This document shows, piece after piece, positions 10,960-22,158 of a DNA stretch of 40,204 bases (the stretch's first letter is position 1; the number at the start of each line of letters is the position of its first letter). A program made the translations under genes and the position numbers. The DNA is from Gymnopilus junonius (taxonomy: Eukaryota; Basidiomycota; Agaricomycetes; Agaricales; Galerinaceae). A model generated the notes under the pieces. It did no database searches and was not told the DNA's origin. It saw only the letters and a program-made list of their open reading frames with translations. Location: positions 1-40,204 of the forward strand of contig JADNYJ010000299.1 in assembly GCA_015501075.1 (NCBI GenBank), written 5' to 3'.

Positions 10960-13900
10960 AGGTGGTTCAAGCATGCAGCTGTCAAATGAGGTACTTGTTT
11001 GAGTGGAAAGAATTGTTGTCAATCAAATTCCGAGCTTGGCGCCAACCATGTATTTTGTCACGCCACTGCTTGCGGGTTAAGGGTTGGGCATTGTCATTGA
11101 AAATGCTGTCTAGCCACTTCTGAAAGAAGGCCTCATCATGTTCCATCCATTCAAGCCAATTATATCCACTGTCTTCCCAAGTCAGTGTCGGAGGGAACCA
11201 AGAGACTGTTGCAGTCTGTAGGCCATGTCCTATCAGATAAGTTAATAAAGGAATAAAAAGGATATCAAGGAATTAAGTACCTGTATATATCTGATAAGTA
11301 ATGCAAAGTTTTGCCATCTTGCTCTGTGATAGATCATCATCCCAGTAACTCTCACTGATGCTTTCAGATGGTGCAACATATCCACGGTGGTGCATGATGA
11401 CTTCAACAGATGGCCCTGCCAAGACATTGTGGATGCTGACAAATTCTCGTGCAATTCACCCAAGGATGCCTCCTCGTAAAACTGCAGCTCAGCCTTCAGG
11501 ATGTGCTAAGGTAGCCTGAACTTCAGTCATGGCATCTTGAAGGTCTGCATGAGAGAACTTGTAGCCTGCTGGTCAAAGAGATGTCGGAGTAAAGGGCTTT
11601 TGAATAGATGTGGTATCAGGCTGTGAGAGGTAAGAAATGAGCATGCAGCATGGAACACCACATTCAAGAAGACAATGTGCAATGGTCAGAATCATATGGG
11701 ATGCAGGATTTGACACAAAATGTCTACAAACATACAAGGCAACCCTTGCTGACATGACACCTAGAGACCACTTTATGATTGATGGTCTTGGAGAGTGGAA
11801 AATGAAGAGATCTTTAGCAGGATGTTTAATCAGGGAAAAATTGAACAGAGAAGTTAATGAAAGTGGATTATAGTCATTGAGATCATCTAATTCTTGTGGT
11901 ACTTGTGATAGCAACTTCTGGTCCAAGGAAATACAGGTCACAAAAGTAGATATGGCCTGCTGTTCATTATGTGAGAGTGAATTCCAGGATGTGTCTGACC
12001 TAAATCCAAGGAACTTCAGGGTGTCTCCTGCAGATAGTCATCTGGATTTTTGGTCAGGAACAAAAAAAGAGCCCAATGAGACCACGTAGCCATAGAGGAG
12101 ACTCAGATTTTCAAGGACATCGATTTGCAGGGTTTTCTGATAATCATCATTTGGCCTAAAGTTATCTCCCAACCTATCAGATCCTGCTGTAGGAACTGGG
12201 GAAGAGGATTCAGATGGAGAGGATTGTGCATTGTTTTGAGCCACATATTGAGGTTGAGAGTTATTATTACCATCGTAGTCATAATCATTGTCACTATCAT
12301 CTCCTGGGTCATATCCTTTCAGGACAGGCGAGCCTAAATAATCCATGCAGAAATCCCATTCATTGAAGAAGGGGTTGTATCGGGTCTCGAAGTCCTCATA
12401 GCAAGCAAGGGTGTTTTGATGATTGGATTTCTTGACATGAACCCTAACATACACTTTAATGCCACCAGATGAATTGACCCTCTCCCAAGTATACATTTTT
12501 GTGTTCTTCATTGGAGGATTGCATTCATATGATGCATGGCGCTGACATTCCTTGGGAGTCTGAACAATTTCCAACTCTTTTTGGAGCTTATCTCACAGGG
12601 AGAAGTAGTCCGACCAATGGTTGAAAATTCAGTCATCTGGATTGGGCCTCTCGACCATTCCTTGAGAAGGTAAGGAGGCAGCTTCTTCAGCTGAATGATG
12701 AGTTTCTGTATTATGATGTTTTAGAAATTCTCTGAGAAACAGTGCGGCAGAGTTCGCATAATGAGGACAAAGTTCATCTTCTTTCAAGAATTGGGAAGTG
12801 ACAAATTCAATGACAAAGGAGGGCACAAGATCAAGAGACAAGACTTTTAATGTGTTGTCATTAACAGGGTTCCCTAATGTCAAGTTGTAATAATGCTTGA
12901 TGATAACCATCGCAAGAGGAAGACTAGGCAAATGGAAAATGCATTGCAGAGCTCTTTGGAGTACTTCATTAGGAGGGTGGAGGTAGGCAAGTTTGCAATC
13001 TCTTGCCACAGCTTCTTCTTCTCTTTTGGACCACACGAACCATACTGGGATGTGATGAGCAAGAAACCATTCGATTTTCAGATGGGCAACTTGCTGCTCA
13101 GTCAACTGCATAACAATTCTGGCATGGGGGAGTAGCAGCATCGAAAGAGTTGACCATAGACCCCATCAGTCCACTAAGCCAAGCATCACTGAAACCGCAG
13201 TCAAGCAGTAACCGATACCAGCAATGCAGGCCGGCATTATCTTCTGGATCATTTGCATAGTTCACTGTTTGGGCTATGAGGTAGGATAAAAAATCCCATC
13301 CAGATCGAGAACCAGTCCCTCGCCACATTGATCATCCTCCATGCAGTTGCCTTTGACTTATGAGGGCAATTATATCCAAATGCCGATGGATGGGGGGGAG
13401 GATTTCCAGGAATGCAGTAATGTAGTCTAATTTTTTGCACAGCTTCAAACAGCAGCACCTCTTTCTCGAGCCAGGCTTTGGCATCTGCTCATGCATATGA
13501 TACTGTTTCTCTGAGCTCCGCCCTTGAAATGATACCCAGGTCTCTTCAACTTCGGGTTTCCAGCACATCGGCTCAAACGGTGGTGAAATAAAAGAGGGTG
13601 ACAAAGGGACAGCACAAAGCCAACCCCAGACATCTGACCACCACACAGGTTGCTGGAACATTTCATGATGCAAATGTGATCTTTTGAAAGGGTTGCCAGA
13701 CAATTGTGGAATGATGACTGGTCTAGAGCAATTTGGGAAGCAGTATAAAATGCCTTGCTGAATGAATGCTGACCAGTTTGAGAAATCGACTTCATGATCA
13801 TCCAATGTGCCTAGAAACATGGAGTTGAGTGGCTTGTGAACATGTCATGTATAATAAAGCATACCTGGAGCAGGATGTACCATTTCTGAGTCAACTTGTG

Positions 13901-14410
13901 TTACATCGGAAAGTCCAATGCAGCACAAGGAGATGAAATGAACATGAAGACAGTGATGAATGAGTGGCTTGTGAACATGACATGTATAATAAAGTATACC
14001 TGGAGCAGGATGTGCCATTTCTAAGTATACTTGTGCCATCTCTGAGTTGATGTGTTGCATCGGAAAGTCCAATGCAGCACAGGAGATGAGATGAACATGA
14101 AGACAGTGATCAAAACAGGCTTGTTACAGTTCACGTAGATCAGTGTGCTGATCACACACATGAACCTTGTCACACTCTGAAGTCTCAACACGCTGTGTAC
14201 TATGCTAGCCTCTTACCACAGAGGTGGGTCGTTGAGTGCATAAGAATATTGGAATTTCTGATATTCTTGCTTTTGCACCATTTCTAATTCCTGCTCAGCA
14301 TCCCCACAAGCTCGATTGGTGACAACATTATTGCTGGGAGGCTTCGGGCCTCCATGTTTTGTCTCAAACACATCGACCAAGTACCGAGATTCTGACTGCA
14401 CAAGCCTCAA
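10960..14410 (-). pseudogene. Large unnamed basidiomycete protein family, decayed
   Basis: I recognise this as a family of large hypothetical proteins, multicopy in mushroom genomes and without known function. Reading on the minus strand: an N-terminal block from ATG 14410 (MRLVQSESRYLVDVFETKHG), small exons near 13865 and 14040, a segment with RSGWDFLSYLIAQTVNYAND and PEDNAGLHCWYRLLLDCGFS (13300-13180), EWFLAHHIPVWFVW near 13060, KMYTWERVNSSGGIKVYVR near 12490, FNEWDFCMDYLGSPVL with an acidic Asp-rich tail near 12330, and a C-terminal LTRKQWRDKIHGW near 11050. Frameshifts and stops separate the blocks. Its first ~550 bp fall inside the left arm of the inverted repeat, so a partial second copy exists at 39660-40204. 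There is no transposase signature. A domesticated or transposon-associated origin is possible but unproven. Confidence 0.7.
13826..14108 (-). repeat. Tandem duplication of an exon-plus-intron unit
   Basis: Two imperfect copies of about 135-148 bp lie head to tail (13826-13960 and 13961-14108). Both contain CCTGGAGCAGGATGT, TCGGAAAGTCCAATGCAGCA and AACATGAAGACAGTGAT. On the minus strand each holds a small exon reading SEM.HPAPG followed by a GTAT donor. The second copy carries an additional short stretch encoding another SEM. The unit belongs to the large unnamed minus-strand gene. The inverted-repeat arm reaches the first copy. Confidence 0.8.
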
Positions 14411-14429
14411 TGAGTGAGATAGCTGTGTG

Positions 14430-16860
14430 TGCAGGGCAATTTGGAGTGGAGGGTAAGGATGGTAAGTATCTGTGCATTCCCTCTTGTATGTAATTACTTA
14501 CCTTCCTTCATCGTAGTCGATACATCATCCTCCACCTCATTCAGAGGACAGAGGTTTATAACTGGTAAAGTAAGCACTGCATTATTTTTCAAACAGCAAC
14601 ATGCTCAGCTTTCCTTTACAGCTTTTCCCATCACACCTCCCACCAACAACAAGCAACTCACACTCAGCAGCATCTCCATCTCTGCCACCCCCTCTCACTC
14701 TAGATTACCCTCGAAGATTGGACGTGCTCCCGAGAAAGAGGTTGGGTTTGGACCCTAATGAGAAGTGATCCAATGACGCTATTGAGGCTTCTGCTCCAAA
14801 AGTGCACTGCTCTCACTGGGTTGCTACACCTGCAGAAACTGCAGTTTCTGAAACCCCAAAATGTTTCGATAGGACCAAACACCTGCCCCAGCTCCTGAAC
14901 AGCCCATGATGCCTATTATCATGAATGCACTTGGTATAATGCAAGATGATAAGCACAATTGTTATCTCACAGATGAAGAGCTCTACACTGTCTTGCCTGC
15001 TGCAGACTATGTCATCGTGATGCCTCCACCTGGTTACGTGCCTTCAATTGCCCATGCAAGTTCATGGCCACCCCAATTACTGAAGTCAGAGGCTTCCAAA
15101 TTCAGGAGAGTTCCGATGCAGCTGCAGCTGCTGCTGCCACTGGGCTTTCCCCTGAGCTGCCTACAGAAATTCCTGGTGTAGGAAACTTGGCTTTCTTCAA
15201 AGCGGAGGATGCACAGTACTTTGCCAACATTCTGAAAGAAGAAAATCAAGAATGATCCACCACCTGTTCGCAAAACTGCTCTTCGAACTCATGGACCTCT
15301 TTTCAACAAAATCCTCCCTCTTCTCATGGAATGGACTCTTGAAGATCAGGAGCAGCATTTACTTGTCAAAGTTATTGACTATGTACTATACAAGCTAGAT
15401 GACCTTGTTCACCCACATTGATGAGGATTATTATGTGCATGTTGAGGGTCATGAAATTATCTCTAACCTTTCCAAAGCAGCTGGTCTGGCCCATATGATC
15501 TCAACAATGTGACCCAATATTGATCATGCTGACAAATATGTCCAAAACACCACTGCATGCACCTTCTGCATGGTTGCATCAGCACTCGGTATCCCATCTC
15601 TCCTTCCTTTCCTTAAAGCTGTCTGTCATTCCAAAAAGTCATGGCAAGCTAGGCATGCAGGCATCCGCATTGTTCAGCAAATCAGCATTACGATGGGATG
15701 TACTGTCCTTCCACATCTTCATAATTTGGTAGATTGCATTGCCCATGGTTTACAGGATGAGCAGCAGAAGGTCAGAACCATGGCTGGTGTTTTGGAAATC
15801 ATTGGCAGGATCATCAATGAACTCAAAGATGAGGTGGAGCCCTATCGAAAGGTGGTTATGGAAACAATCACCACAGTTGTTGCAACTCTCAGTGCCTCTG
15901 ACATTGACGAGTGACTTGGAGTGTGATTATTCACTGGCATCATCTATTCCTTCCAGGTACAAATGGCTGAAGATCAAGTTATTTGCGATGGATTTGGAAC
16001 AGTTGTCAATGCCTTGGGTATCTGCATTAAGCCCTACCTTACTCAGATCATCTCTACTATTCTTTGGCATCTCAACAACAAGAGTGTTGACAAAGCAATG
16101 GATCTGACTGCTAGTGCTTGGTCTTGTGCTGTTCGAGCAGCTCAGGGAAGAGTATCCGGACACTTTGGGCAGTATCATCACAGCTGAAGGTGCAATTGCA
16201 AACATCATTGGTATGACCATGATGGATCCTCATCAAGGATTTATGTGAGTCATTGTTTACCCATTATCTGACTGAGTATCCTAATTTCTTATCTTTTACC
16301 AGTGCCTTGAATGACAGCTGTTCTGTGGAACAGGAGGCTTCGATAAACTTGATCAGTTGTATTGCAGATCGTGATGCTGAGTTTGTACTGGCATGCAAAT
16401 GGATGTGTATCTGTTTTGAATTACTCGACCTGCTAAAGGTACACGGAGAAGACATTTGACGTGCCACTGTCAATTCCTTTGGTTACATTGCCAAGATTAG
16501 GGGGCCACAGAATGTCCTTTCCATTCTTCTCACCAATTTGCATGTTCAAGAATGTCAGAGTCGAGTGTGCAGCACTGTCGCCATCGCCATTGCAGCTCAT
16601 ACTGAATGAATATAGTACTGCAGAGCTGAACATTCACACAGGTTGTTTGAAGACTTGATCCTTCATATTCAAATACATTGGACCCCAATCTGCTTACTAC
16701 TGTGACTCTTTTGTACCGATGCTGTAAGATGCACTTACCAATCGTGACCTCGTTCACCATCAAACAGCAAGCACAGTTGTCAAGCATCTTGCCCTGGGTG
16801 TTGCAGGCCTCAGTTGTGAAAATTCTAAGGATAATTTCTATGCAGTCATGTCAGAGTGAG
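14430..16860 (+). pseudogene. SF3B1: SF3B1 / Hsh155 (U2 snRNP splicing factor) pseudogene, left copy
   Basis: SF3B1 is the HEAT-repeat scaffold of the U2 snRNP that holds the branch site. Matches in order: an N-terminal DTSSSTSFRGQ near 14520, LTDEELYTVLP near 14965, GNLAFFKAEDAQYFANIL near 15183, [20 protein letters not shown] near 15313, [20 protein letters not shown] (15573-15632), [17 protein letters not shown] (15633-15683), and DEQQKVRTM, which jumps directly to [14 protein letters not shown]. About 170-190 residues of central HEAT repeats are therefore deleted near 15785. It then continues with DGFGTVVNALG (15985-16017), the WMCICFELLDLLK block near 16403, [11 protein letters not shown] near 16575 and [20 protein letters not shown] (16731-16790). 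Stops (for example TGA in place of Arg after ISTM near 15511) and frameshifts are spread throughout. The end of the protein is missing. Confidence 0.93.
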
Positions 16861-17169
16861 CAGTCTGTGTATAAAACATTGTCATTACTCTCACAACCAT
16901 TGATGTATGCAGTACTCATTAATATGATCCCTACAGAGCCATGAGCCATCTTGATCTTTTGGAAATGCTTGTTCCCTTGTCCTACTATCACATAGCGCAA
17001 TCTTGATGCCCTTGTATTTGCCCTTCTTGCCTTATCTTGCCCTTGTCCTCCTTGTATATCATCGTAGTGATGTCACGAAATTGGTTCAACAAGGCATGAA
17101 GTCTGCTTGTTGATGGTGGATATTTAAAGAGATCTTCTTCAAATTGTTTTCCTTCACTACTTTCATCTC
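16861..17169. other. Intergenic, no gene seen
   Basis: This is the gap between the SF3B1 and CACTA pseudogenes; the mirror copy is at about 36904-37212. A CCTTGT/TGCCCTTGTC repeat-like patch near 16970-17060 is visible. No reading frame or splice pattern is recognisable. Confidence 0.4.
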
Positions 17170-20100
17170 ATGCCCCCATGCTATTGTCAAGTCACCCAAT
17201 GTGATGGCGCAAATGTATCACTGCCTACCTTTAAATCCCATGAACATCAAGACAAAGTGCTGCTTTTAAATGAAGCTTTTGAATCTGCATGGCGTGTTTG
17301 CCAAAGGCAGGATGATTTCATTGCAACCCATATATCCTGTGTCCTGTCTTTCCATGATGACTGAAGGTCAACTACTCCAACCTGCTCTCCAAGACTCGAT
17401 ACGTACTACCACTTCATTGATGAATGCCTCAGCCAACTCTGCGACATTGAAAAAAAGGTTGATGCTCTCATAGCAAAAGCAGAAGATGAACTCGCAAGTG
17501 TGCAGTTGCCCAGGCACTGCAATGACATCTTTCCATTCTCCTCATCGGTGGCATCGATTCATTTGGTTTTCCATGAGCTCTCTGGTGTGACAAGCAGGTC
17601 GCCATCTGTTCAAGCCACCAAGGCTGCCATTGCTGACTGGTTGAACTGTCTCATGGCCAAGTTAAAGGAGGCGAAAAAAGTTTGGAATAAGGCCCAAAAT
17701 GAGCTCCCAAGAAATACAGAAGAACCAGTTTCAAAAGGTTTATACAACACAGCCAAGCCAGCACTTTCCTTGGATCATTATGCATGGGATCTGACTTTCA
17801 TTCATAGAGAAACATACTTCTCCAATTCTTCCCAATGCGGATCCTATCATCCAGGCTTCAATTTTTACAATGGTTGTCTTGCAGGTTATGCCTCATTTAA
17901 GCAGGCGGGGCAGCCACTTCCTTCTAGCCATGCTTCGCTACATCATCCAGTTAACTTTGTAGTGAAATAATCCTACACTTTCAACTCAAGATCGTAAGCT
18001 TCTTGCTGACTTTCCAAAAGACCCGGATAGCACTGTGAAGCAATTTCTAATTGACAGAAATGAAGTGATTTATGCTGTTTGCCCAAAGGCAGCATGCCAC
18101 AAGCTTTATGCACCCAGCTATGTAGGCTGTTCACCCATCCCCAGCTACTCTAAATATTGCACCCACTGTGAATTTGAGGATGGAAATGAGTGCGCGACCC
18201 ACATAACGTGACCATGACTATTTGGAAATGTTGAGGTCCAGGTTCCAATTAAAAAATTTGTGGCCTTTTCTTTCAAAGATTATGTGGCATCTTTGACATC
18301 CTGCCCTGGTTTCGAGGACCACATAGATCACACCTGGAATACTTAAGAGGCACCACATTGGCTTGAAATGCAAGATGTCTTTGATGGAGAATTTCTTCAT
18401 AAGTTCCGTGGCTGGGATGGGAAACCATTTCAATCCAGCAGTGGGCCAGAAGGTCGCTACTGCTTCAGCCTTGGTCTGGACTTTTTCAATCCATTCACAA
18501 ACAAACAAGCTGGCAAGAAAGCTTCTGTTGGTGTCATCTCTATCATATGTCTCAATCTCACTATTAATCTGAGAAATAAACCAGAAAATATGTTTTTAGT
18601 GGGTGTTATTCCAGGACCAAATGAGCCACCATTAACTGCAACAAACCATTACCTTGCACCTGTTATAGAAGAGTTTCTTGGATTCTGGGAGTCGGGTATC
18701 TGGTTTTCTCAAACAGCAAAGTTTCCAGATGGTTGCCTAATCTATTGTGTGCTTATACTCATTGTCTGTGATCTTCCTGCAGCCAGGAAGATATTGGGGT
18801 TTGCTTCCTACTCGATGAACATTTCTGTAATGTTTGCCACTGCAAGCTTTCTCATCCTGGACTTCAAAACATGGAATACTCCAAATGGACATTCCAGATG
18901 GACCAAGAATTCTGCAATGCTGCAGATGATTATAAGGCAGCCAAAACTGCTGAGGCTCAGGAAGCACAATTCAAGCAATCTGGAGTTAGACTGTTGGAGC
19001 TTATGCACCTCCCATACTTTGACATGGTCAATTGTGTGGTAATCGATCCAGCTCATAATCACTTCCTAGGACTTATCAATGAACACTTCACAAATATCCT
19101 AGGTATCCACCTCCAGTCATTCCAAGAGACAACAGTTATCACCATTGAATTTGGCCCAACCCCATCAGACTTCAAAGAAAGTGACAAAAAATCTGTTGAG
19201 AAACTGAAAAAATGGCTCAAAGCACCATACAGCACAACATTTGGACCCACCTAAGTGCACAGGTTAAAGAAGCTTATGAGAATCACTGCCCGAGCTCTCG
19301 AGTTTGTCTGTCTGTGATCAAATATGATGTCCTTTGCTGATCCTTCCAGAGAGTCAGGCCACGTATATGAAACAAGATTATTGTGGCAGTATTCTTACAT
19401 GGGTAGATGATATTCTTGCTTATGGATCTTTTGCTAATACTGGTTTTTTTAGTGCACAGAACAAACGGAGCTTCATGAGACCAGCGCAATGAGTTCAACT
19501 TCTTGTGGACATGTTCTACAGGCTGACAAAATAGCACAAATCTGGACTGATATTGAGCAAATTCTTACGCCCACATGGATGGCCTCCATTCCCACAAAAC
19601 TTGGACAGCCCCACCATGGAAAGCTCAAAGCAGATCAATGGCAGGTATTAGGAACAACACATTTAGCAGCATCTTTAATCCAGCTTTGGGGAATTCCTAA
19701 GGTCAATGACAAGCACTCACGAAGATGCTACGAAATATTGCATGTCACACTATCACTTATTTAAGCAATCATCCTTGCCTCATCCCATGTTATTATGAAA
19801 ACCAGCACTGATGCATATCTTACTCACATGTTGGACTATCTCAATGGCATCACACGTCTCTTTCCAAGCTACAAATTCTAGCCAAATCACCACATGGCCC
19901 TTCATGTTCACCGATACCTTCTATTATTTGGTCCTGTGCACTCCTGGTGGACATTCCCTTTTGAATGGCTTATAGGGCCCCTTCAAAGAATGCCTAATAA
20001 TGGAAAAATTGGTAGCATCCTCTTTTCCAGTGTCATTGGTAGCTGATCTATTAATCATGAATAGGTGAAATTGAGGGCACCATGGCTTGTGCTTACACAT

Positions 20101-20756
20101 GCTCGGTGAATCTCCAGATGCTCCTGTCAAAGTCAGGCTGCCCTGAGGTAATACAACATTCTCGCGAGTTCTTTGAAGGGCTTCTCCATTGTCAGCTCCA
20201 TGATCATGTGCAGATGACTGTTAGACCAGAACTATTGATTCATGAAAGGGATGGATGGGCTGGTTCAAGCAATGGAACAGAACATCCATTACCTTCTGAC
20301 CTTCACTTTGCCTTTATACGAGCTAAAATCGACATACCACTTCAAGGAGTTCTGCCTTCATGTCTCATGATCCATGGGTTGACCTTTTCTATATCCTCAA
20401 ATCACCCAGGCAATTCTTGCATTATGATCTCAACCAAAGACTCATCTGATGTCATACCAGCACAAGTTGCTTACATAGTTCACTTTTATATGGGCTCAAA
20501 ACAGATGAAGACATACCTTGGCATTCATCATCATTGGACTGCCAGTATCCCTCATGATCCTTACCTCAACTTTCCTATTCTCCGTGCTCAACTCTGGAGT
20601 GCCAGCATCAATGAAATAGAGATAATTGAACCATTGCAAGTGGCATGTCACTTTGCTTGTCTTCCATTAGTGCTTGAAGAGCAAGAACTGGTTGTTGTCA
20701 TACCTCTCTCAAGAGTAAGTCTTTACTTTACAATCACTGGCTTCATTACTTTATAG
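17170..20756 (+). pseudogene. CACTA-type (Tnp2-like) transposase pseudogene, left copy
   Basis: This is the basidiomycete Tnp2-like transposase family of CACTA/EnSpm elements. It starts with a Cys-rich head (MPPCYCQVTQCDG). A conserved block follows at 18368-18800, with LHKFRGWDGKPF, GRYCFSLGLDFFNPFTNKQAG, FLVGVIPGPNEPP and LIVCDLPAARKI. Next come RLLELMHLPYFD and VVIDPAHNHFLGL (19039-19073), which correspond to the family's usual D-x-M-H core with Met changed to Ala. LLLFGPVHSWWTFPFEWLIG (19919-19978) is the conserved late motif, and the C-terminal LQVACHFACLPL lies near 20632. Stops and frameshifts near 17362, 17970, 18212, 18346 and 19763 inactivate it. I could not find CACTA-starting termini, so the element boundaries are unknown. 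Confidence 0.85.
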
Positions 20757-20947
20757 TTCTTTGCACTGATTGGCCATGCAGACAATTATCCTGCTTGAGA
20801 CCATTGAGCATTAAAGCTTGACTCTTAGAGGAGAAGGCAGTATTATTAAATGTCATTATTTATACAAAATCACATCTGTCTTCTAGATATGCATAACTTG
20901 TGAAAATTAATTATCAGTAGTTCAATGCTGGTTTTGCTTTCAGAGCA

Positions 20948-20953
20948 CCACAG
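20948..20953. other. Rearrangement junction between inverted arm and direct-repeat copy
   Basis: The inverted-repeat homology ends at AGAGCA (20942-20947). Homology to the plus-strand segment at 31203 begins at GAAAGCATTGGAGCAG (20954). Only about 6 bp lie between them. The junction sits inside a small imperfect palindrome, TGCTTTC (20936-20942) and GAAAGCA (20954-20960). Confidence 0.75.
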
Positions 20954-22158
20954 AAAGCATTGGAGCAGCAGCAGCTCAATTCAGAAAGACAATTTCATGA
21001 CCTTGAATCAAGTCTCAAAGAAGATGCATCCAACAAGATTCTATTAGCTGAAAAGCGAGCACAGACAATGCTCAAGGACATTCAAGGTCTTGGTCTGGGA
21101 ATTTGCCTCCCAATGTTCCATGACCATCATAGGACTGATTCACATAGTTCGGCTAATGGGGGAGTGCCCATGATTGTCGATGAGCAAGAAACCCACCCAC
21201 CAGTCAACAAAGGTAAACAGCATGCCAAAGGCAAGTCATCAGAAATAGAGGTCTGTTATTCCATATATCAGCCTACTGCTAGCTGATTTCCAATACCTCT
21301 AAGCTGCCGAGCATCCTCTCACGGTCCAAATTGCTGCCTCCTCCTGCACCGCTGACATTCTAAGCACTCCACACCACAACCTCCCATTCGAAGGTAATCC
21401 ATTACACTGTTGTCACTTACTCAACAATGGGCAGTCTTCTCACCGATCTTCTCACTCTCCAAATACCTACTTCAAGCAGCCAAAATTGAATGGGGATTCT
21501 GTACATTTTAAAGGTGATGTCGCTGGAAGCGATGGTAATAATAGCGACAACAGCGACAATGGTGACAGTGGCGAAGGACATGCATCATTCTAAATCATCT
21601 CAACCAAATGTAAGTCTTGGGAAGTCTTTTTTTATTTCCAGACTGATGAGATTTCCAAGCTCACTGGTGAGGAGTTGCTCTTCACTACCTTCAGTATTAA
21701 TGCCCCTAATACTACTTTGAAGTGCCATAGCTGAGTCCATCCAGAATTTAAGGGATCTGGCTAAGAGAGCAGTGAGACAAAAGGAGAAAAAACAAACCCA
21801 TGGTAGATGAAGACCCAGTAGCGCATTCAGCTTGGACAAAAGAACGGCACCTTTGAAGCACTTATTATTTCCAGGCGAAATGCAGGGAAAAGTCAGTGAC
21901 TGAAGTAATTCATTTCCTTCAGATCTTTAAAGATCGGCTTGATATTTGCCTTGACAATCTTCAAAGAAGGTCAATGAAATTGTCACCACCCAACAACAGG
22001 CTTGGAAAACCAAATATGACATCATTCAGGCACTAGGACCAGAGGGCATGAGTTCAGATGAAAGTGATACTGACTCAGATACCAAAACTTACATTGTCAA
22101 GAAAGTGGCATGGCACAACAAATGGTTGACAGGGATCATTAAGAATATTGATGCTGCT
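20954..22158 (+). pseudogene. Unnamed coiled-coil basidiomycete gene, truncated copy 1
   Basis: This is a partial direct copy of the gene at 30391-33198. It opens in mid-gene with EQQQLNSERQFHDLESSLKE, a predicted coiled coil, then reads AEKRAQTMLKDIQGLGLGIC. Two internal deletions relative to copy 2 remove about 125 bp (near 21465) and about 405 bp (near 21797). The 3' block with DRLDICLDNL and GPEGMSSDESDTDSD (21926-22085) is nearly identical to copy 2. Homology ends near 22158, before the C-terminal exon. It cannot encode a complete product. Confidence 0.8.

Larger units (their letters stand above)
13864..20947 (+). repeat. Left arm of a ~7-kb inverted repeat
   Basis: This segment is the reverse complement of 33165-40204. 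Matching positions add up to 54068 at the outer edge, about 54080 near 20130 and 54112 at the inner edge; the drift reflects small indels. A 140-bp stretch around 18361-18500 that I compared base by base is identical in the two arms. The main difference is a 32-bp stretch near 20146-20178 that is missing from the right arm; there are also a few substitutions and several 1-bp indels. The arm holds the 5' part of the unnamed minus-strand gene, the SF3B1 pseudogene and the CACTA transposase pseudogene. Its outer limit is set by the window edge, not by a seen breakpoint. Confidence 0.95.

Noticed and set aside
15927..16220. Open frames antisense to SF3B1 (for example 97 residues, mirrored at 37851-38144)
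   Set aside because: They are shadows of the SF3B1 exons on the other strand, with no independent motif.
17170..20756. Complete CACTA element
   Set aside because: No CACTA/TAGTG termini or 3-bp target duplication could be placed around the transposase, so only the coding remnant is claimed.
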